43,445 nucleotides of DNA, taken from the NCBI GenBank assembly GCA_003153435.1, contig PLYR01000048.1, positions 31,307 to 74,751 of the forward strand, read 5' to 3'. The number at the start of each line of letters is the position of its first letter. The first letter of the stretch is position 1. This document shows positions 40,501 through 43,445 of this stretch, one piece after another. The notes beneath the pieces are model-generated. The model saw only the letters and a program-made list of their open reading frames with translations, did not search any database and had not been told where the DNA came from. Source of the DNA: Bacteroidota bacterium (GTDB taxonomy: Bacteria; Bacteroidota; Bacteroidia; Palsa-965). Position numbers and translations under genes: made by a program.

Positions 40501-42373
40501 AGGATGCGCCGCTGCCAGCTGTTCCGGTATATGTGCCGGAAATTATAATGTGAATATTACGGATGCTCACGGATGCACAACCACCGGAACTGCCACCGTA
40601 ACAGAACCTCCACCCACTGTTCTGACCATGTTCCCGAAAGCGGCCCACTGCGGACTGCCCGATGGAAAAGATTCTGTTTTTGCAACAGGAGGTAATGGAG
40701 GATTTACGTATCTATGGAACCCCAGCGGGCCTCCCGCTGTTACTACTCCTGGACTTCATAATATTGTTCCGGGATCTTATACGGTCATTGTTAAAGATGC
40801 TCAGGGCTGTCTGGATTCAAGCACGAATATTGTGCCCAATCTACCGGGTGTAACAGTCACTATAGTCTCTACCAAAAATGTTACCTGCTTTGGTGGTGTA
40901 GATGGAAATGCAACAGTTGTGGGTGCTGGAGGTACGGTCCCTTATACCTTTGCTTGGTCACCTGCTCCGGCTACTGCTGCCGGGAACGCTGTAACGGCGA
41001 ACAATCTTTCCGCAGGAAACTATACCTGTTCAATAACCGATTCAGCAGGCTGTCAGAATAAGGTTACCTGCACCATCACTCAGCCGCCGCTGCTCACTCT
41101 TGCGGCTGCTCCTGGTGGGACGATCTGTATCGGACAATGCTTTACACTCTCTGCAACAGGTGCAGGTGGAACTCCCGCCTACACCTATTCCTGGACTCAG
41201 AATGGAACACCGATAACCACCAATGTTTGTCCTCTGGTAACCACCACCTACACGGCATCCTGTACCGATTCCAATGGTTGTGTTTCTCCTCCGGTAAATG
41301 TGACGGTTGTTGTGAACCCTCCGCTTGAAGTTGTTGCGGCTCTGGGGCAATCGATCTGCCCGGGAACGAATGACACGCTGCATGCAATTGGTACTGGAGG
41401 AAACGGAACTTACATTTATACATGGATGCCTCTGGCCGGTATCGTTTCCGGTTCAAATACGGCTAACCCTATTGTTTCCCCGGCAGTGACAACCACTTAT
41501 ACCGTGATTGTTTCTGATAACTGTGGAACTCCCACCGACTCTGCAACGACCACGGTTACTTTATATATTCCCCCGATTGTAAACTTTACAACAGCGGATA
41601 CTCAGAAATGTGCACCCATGTGTGCCTATTTCATAGGAGTATCAACTCCAGCCTGTGCAAGTGCTATCTGGACCTTTGGGGATGGCACCAGTGGAACCGG
41701 TTGTGGAAGTGCAACCCATTGTTATAATATTGCAGGTACCTATAATATTTCTTACAGCGTAATAGATATTAACGGTTGTCCGGGTTCACTGAATATTCCG
41801 AACTATATTAATGTATGGCCAAAACCAAAGGCTGCGTTCGTAGATGCACCACAACCCACGACGATTGTAAACCCCGATATTTATTTTACGGATACCAGTC
41901 CGAGTTCTCATTCCGATTCTATTGTGGGCTGGCAATGGGTCTTTGGTGATTTTGCCGGAGCTACTTCAATTTTACAAAATCCAAAGTACACTTATCCGGA
42001 TACCGGTTGTTTCACTGCTCAACTGATTGTTACCAATCAGTTTGGTTGTAAAGACACCACCACCCGTCCAATCTGTATTGCACCTGAATTTACATTCTAT
42101 GCACCCAACACTTTCACACCTAACGGGGATGGAAAAAATGATGTATGGATGCCATACGGAATAGGTATTGATCCCAAGAATTATCACCTGATGATTTTTG
42201 ACCGTTGGGGAAATCTTCTTTTTGAAACACATACCTGGGATGAAGGCTGGGATGGAAGAGCCAATGGAGGCGCAAACATTGCACAAATTGATACCTATGT
42301 ATGGAAGGTGGTCCTGATGGATGTCTTCCATGAAAAACACCAATACCTCGGACATTGTAATATTATAAAATAA
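37544..42373 (+). CDS. SprB-repeat, PKD-containing T9SS type B adhesin
   Basis: This protein of about 1609 residues has a signal peptide (MHTKKLLFVLLLFLSTNFIF), then an N-terminal module of about 320 residues with a jelly-roll look (CNNVGFEAGSFANWTG, then VTAANAMLSYSYAVVMEQSP, then AGGHVGYAYVDAVCSPI). An Ig-like domain follows, then about ten SprB repeats (each about 75 residues, pattern C-x-G-x-x-x-G-T/S, GG-x-x-P-Y-x-Y-x-W, L-x-A-G-T-Y-T, D-x-x-G-C), two Ig-like/PKD-like units (one with IWTFGDGTSG), and a gliding-motility-type C-terminal domain (NTFTPNGDGKNDVWMPYG, IFDRWGNLLFE). It should be secreted by T9SS. SprB of Flavobacterium is a gliding adhesin; here a surface adhesin role is inferred. 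The ATG at 37544 starts the signal peptide; 37490 does not. Confidence 0.93.
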   Translation: MHTKKLLFVLLLFLSTNFIFSQVPGIYQFFGGDTLNGFDLRGAVTAAHQKNVAECDMKGHLKREEINFVRQKYHIHAPTQSVERLFPGNNTLATPCNNVGFEAGSFANWTGLTGENDNSIAPLAFTTPGFINLGNNSALTNCSYMTLVNTGVDPFGGFPMLFPGGGSWSCRLGGQNSNYTNLCNIPPGPGSPGESISQIFTVTAANAMLSYSYAVVMEQSPHTNTECPYFSASVTDSAGNPLTCLQYYVESTSTGVPVGLHGSTHFIHGDSVYYSNWTTNSMNLKAYIGHKLIITFTAAGCYAGGHVGYAYVDAVCSPIMMLTHTPEVCLGGTITITAPNNTPTGTYSWQTMPGGGTAGISGSSTGQSCNFTAPGTYEVTVTQAPGCFYTLDTTIAFYPLPSLTMAHTNATCVPGNNGTITATETGGNAPYTYSWSPGAPTGQGTTAVTGLGAGTYTCLVTTTNGCTFSATATITQPAGTPVATFTNTPASCSPGSDGTANATASGGTGPYIYTWSPAPGTGQGTSAVTGLSAGTYTLTMADANGCPGSSTVTITQPGGPTTTSANTPVTCNAGTDGTATVTGSGGTAPLTYSWTGNPSTTSTITGIPAGTYTCTVQDSKGCSIVTTVVVAQPTPVTATNVPVNEVCFGGTTGSVTVTPGGGTGPYTYAWTAPATGTLATASNLAIGTYTCTVTDSKGCPITTTGTITQPVAMAFTTSNTGAVCGQSNGSATVTPTGGTAPYTYLWNPAPGGGQGTATATGIPAGNYTCTITDNAGCIIAPVVAVPNTGGPALTMGAPVNITCFGLCNGSLAATSVGGVLPITYVWSPAPGAGQGTLTASALCPGTYIISATDANGCVSSATGTITQPPAITVSATSTNDLCFGSADGTATGTAGGGSPALTYAWTPAPGAGQGTLNATALTANTYTLTVTDANGCTNSTTTVVNQPALLTVLASGINATCNGLCNGQIICIPTGGTPAYTYAWNTGCAAASCSGICAGNYNVNITDAHGCTTTGTATVTEPPPTVLTMFPKAAHCGLPDGKDSVFATGGNGGFTYLWNPSGPPAVTTPGLHNIVPGSYTVIVKDAQGCLDSSTNIVPNLPGVTVTIVSTKNVTCFGGVDGNATVVGAGGTVPYTFAWSPAPATAAGNAVTANNLSAGNYTCSITDSAGCQNKVTCTITQPPLLTLAAAPGGTICIGQCFTLSATGAGGTPAYTYSWTQNGTPITTNVCPLVTTTYTASCTDSNGCVSPPVNVTVVVNPPLEVVAALGQSICPGTNDTLHAIGTGGNGTYIYTWMPLAGIVSGSNTANPIVSPAVTTTYTVIVSDNCGTPTDSATTTVTLYIPPIVNFTTADTQKCAPMCAYFIGVSTPACASAIWTFGDGTSGTGCGSATHCYNIAGTYNISYSVIDINGCPGSLNIPNYINVWPKPKAAFVDAPQPTTIVNPDIYFTDTSPSSHSDSIVGWQWVFGDFAGATSILQNPKYTYPDTGCFTAQLIVTNQFGCKDTTTRPICIAPEFTFYAPNTFTPNGDGKNDVWMPYGIGIDPKNYHLMIFDRWGNLLFETHTWDEGWDGRANGGANIAQIDTYVWKVVLMDVFHEKHQYLGHCNIIK
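38750..41575 (+). repeat. SprB-type and Ig-like repeat array inside the adhesin gene
   Basis: Ten SprB units occupy about 38750-41092 and two related Ig-like units continue to about 41575. Units are 70-80 residues. Several share long DNA-level similarities (for example TGGTCNCCTGCTCCNGGT-like segments around the W-S-P-A-P-G motif), pointing to repeated duplication and drift rather than recent expansion. Confidence 0.88.
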
Positions 42374-42378
42374 ACCCC

Positions 42379-43445
42379 ATGAAGAAAGCGCTACATCTTT
42401 TAACTGTTCTTTTCTTTTTTGCAGCTGTTGCCCAGGCTCAGCTCGTGGAAAAATTCTCCTTCTTCAAAGGGGATACTCTGAAAGGTTTTGATATAAATGG
42501 TGCCTATACGGAGGCGCTGAATCATAATGTTCATAAAGAAGAAATAAAACCTTATATAGCCGGGAAGGAGGAAGAATTCATAATAAAGAAGTATCATCTT
42601 CCATCCACTTATTTTACTCGTCTGAGTGTTCCTATTAACCCTGTTATAACCAGTGCATGCAATAACCTTGATTTTGAAGCAGGATCTTTTGCGGGATGGA
42701 CCGGAGGGGTTGGTTACAACGCAAATTCAACTTTGGCTCTGACACAAAGTGCCCCAGGTATCAGTGGTACTCCAAACACCCCTGAAACCGGTTGCTCCTA
42801 TCATACACTTGTTAATGGCGGTAACGACCCTTATTCAGCACTTACCATGGTTGATCCGGGTGGAGGAACCTGGGCCGTACGACTCGGAGGGGAATATGAA
42901 AACGTGAACAGCAATGGTTTTTTTATACCCGTCTGCTCACCAACTGGAATTCAGAACGGGATTGATGGATATAGCGGAGGAGAATTTATCCAGCAGACTT
43001 TTTTAGTCAGTGCCGCCAATGCGATGCTTTCCTATAACTATCAGGTGGTTCTTGAACAGCCCTCCGCGGGCCATTCGAGTACTCAGTGTCCCTACTTCCG
43101 TGCCGAAGTACTGGACCATGCTGGAAATCCCATTCCCTGTTTGCAGTATTATGTTTCCGACACTACGGCTTCGGGAGTTCCGACTGGAATGCAGCTATCT
43201 TCACAGACTTCCGCCTCCCAAGGTTCCCCTGTTTATTATACTCCATGGACTTCCAATAGCATGAATCTGAAAAACTATATCGGTCAGAATGTAACGGTTC
43301 GCTTTACTGCTGCAGGTTGTACTCTTGGCGGACACTTTGGTTATGCTTACGTAGACTGTGCCTGTTCTCCAATTCAGATTCTTGCATCCTCTCCTGAAGT
43401 ATGTCAGGGTGGAACGATTAACCTTACGGCTCCTGGTGCAGGCGC
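42379..43445 (+). CDS. Second adhesin paralogue, N-terminal part (3' truncated by window)
   Basis: An open frame runs from the ATG at 42379 to the window end (355 codons) without a stop. It has a signal peptide (MKKALHLLTVLFFFAAVAQA) and repeats the N-terminal module of the preceding gene: FFKGDTLKGFDINGA against FFGGDTLNGFDLRGA, CNNLDFEAGSFAGWTG against CNNVGFEAGSFANWTG, VSAANAMLSYNYQVVLEQ, SNSMNLKNYIGQNVTVRFTA, GGHFGYAYVDCACSPI, and then SPEVCQGGTI, where the Ig-like domain of the paralogue begins. It starts 5 bases after the first adhesin's stop, so the two form one operon. The remainder (probably repeats and a sorting domain) lies beyond the window. Confidence 0.92.
   Translation, partial: MKKALHLLTVLFFFAAVAQAQLVEKFSFFKGDTLKGFDINGAYTEALNHNVHKEEIKPYIAGKEEEFIIKKYHLPSTYFTRLSVPINPVITSACNNLDFEAGSFAGWTGGVGYNANSTLALTQSAPGISGTPNTPETGCSYHTLVNGGNDPYSALTMVDPGGGTWAVRLGGEYENVNSNGFFIPVCSPTGIQNGIDGYSGGEFIQQTFLVSAANAMLSYNYQVVLEQPSAGHSSTQCPYFRAEVLDHAGNPIPCLQYYVSDTTASGVPTGMQLSSQTSASQGSPVYYTPWTSNSMNLKNYIGQNVTVRFTAAGCTLGGHFGYAYVDCACSPIQILASSPEVCQGGTINLTAPGAG

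Noticed and set aside
38750-41575. Regularly spaced similar DNA segments that might suggest CRISPR or satellite repeats
   Set aside because: They lie in one long reading frame and are the DNA of SprB protein repeats, with units of about 230 bases and no constant repeat-spacer structure.

Overview
The window looks like chromosomal DNA of a free-living Bacteroidota, most likely of the Chitinophagales/Sphingobacteriales/Cytophagales sort. The evidence is five type IX secretion (T9SS) cargo proteins with Por-type or gliding-motility-type C-terminal domains, SprB-repeat adhesins, OMP_b-brl_3 receptors, near-absence of Shine-Dalgarno sequences, and promoters matching the Bacteroidota pattern TTG-N19-21-TAnnTTTG. 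No tRNA, rRNA, CRISPR array, insertion sequence or phage gene was seen.

Left part (1-13.5 kb): the 3' end of an alpha-2-macroglobulin-like gene, a small secreted protein, a SulP anion transporter with STAS domain, an outer-membrane receptor on the minus strand, an SRPBCC-ArsR-SRPBCC operon facing a third SRPBCC gene across a shared terminator, a T9SS-secreted protein, a porin-like barrel, two small lipoproteins, and an ECF sigma factor immediately followed by a protein that appears to span both membranes (cytoplasmic N-terminus, one inner-membrane helix, long Ser/Thr/Pro linker, outer-membrane barrel). That pair is probably a sigma/anti-sigma envelope-sensing module.

Middle part (13.6-26.8 kb): a second ArsR operon (ArsR, an SRPBCC gene with an in-frame stop, DoxX, YdeI-like), an esterase, a three-gene minus-strand set probably concerned with surface glycans (hexapeptide acyltransferase, deacetylase-like protein, GNAT), a MarR-isochorismatase-MFS operon, several small lipoproteins (one His-rich), a 3' relic of a di-haem cytochrome-c peroxidase, DinB, an OB-fold protein, DUF2461 and a large aromatic-rich secreted protein. 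The two ArsR operons have the same promoter layout: an operator palindrome fills the 20-bp spacer and a second one follows the -7 box.

Right part (26.9-43.4 kb): large surface and secreted proteins. These are a 1208-residue SBBP/PKD/Ig-repeat protein, an Asp-box protein, a serine-hydrolase homologue that has lost its catalytic residues, a small membrane protein, a DEDDh exonuclease-GIY-YIG nuclease fusion, an orphan PAS histidine kinase, and two tandem paralogous adhesins. The first adhesin has about ten SprB repeats; the second runs off the end of the window.

The items most worth a second look are the sigma/dual-membrane protein pair, the duplicated operator architecture, the pseudo-hydrolase, the nonsense codon in the SRPBCC gene, the peroxidase relic, and the shared N-terminal module of the adhesin pair.
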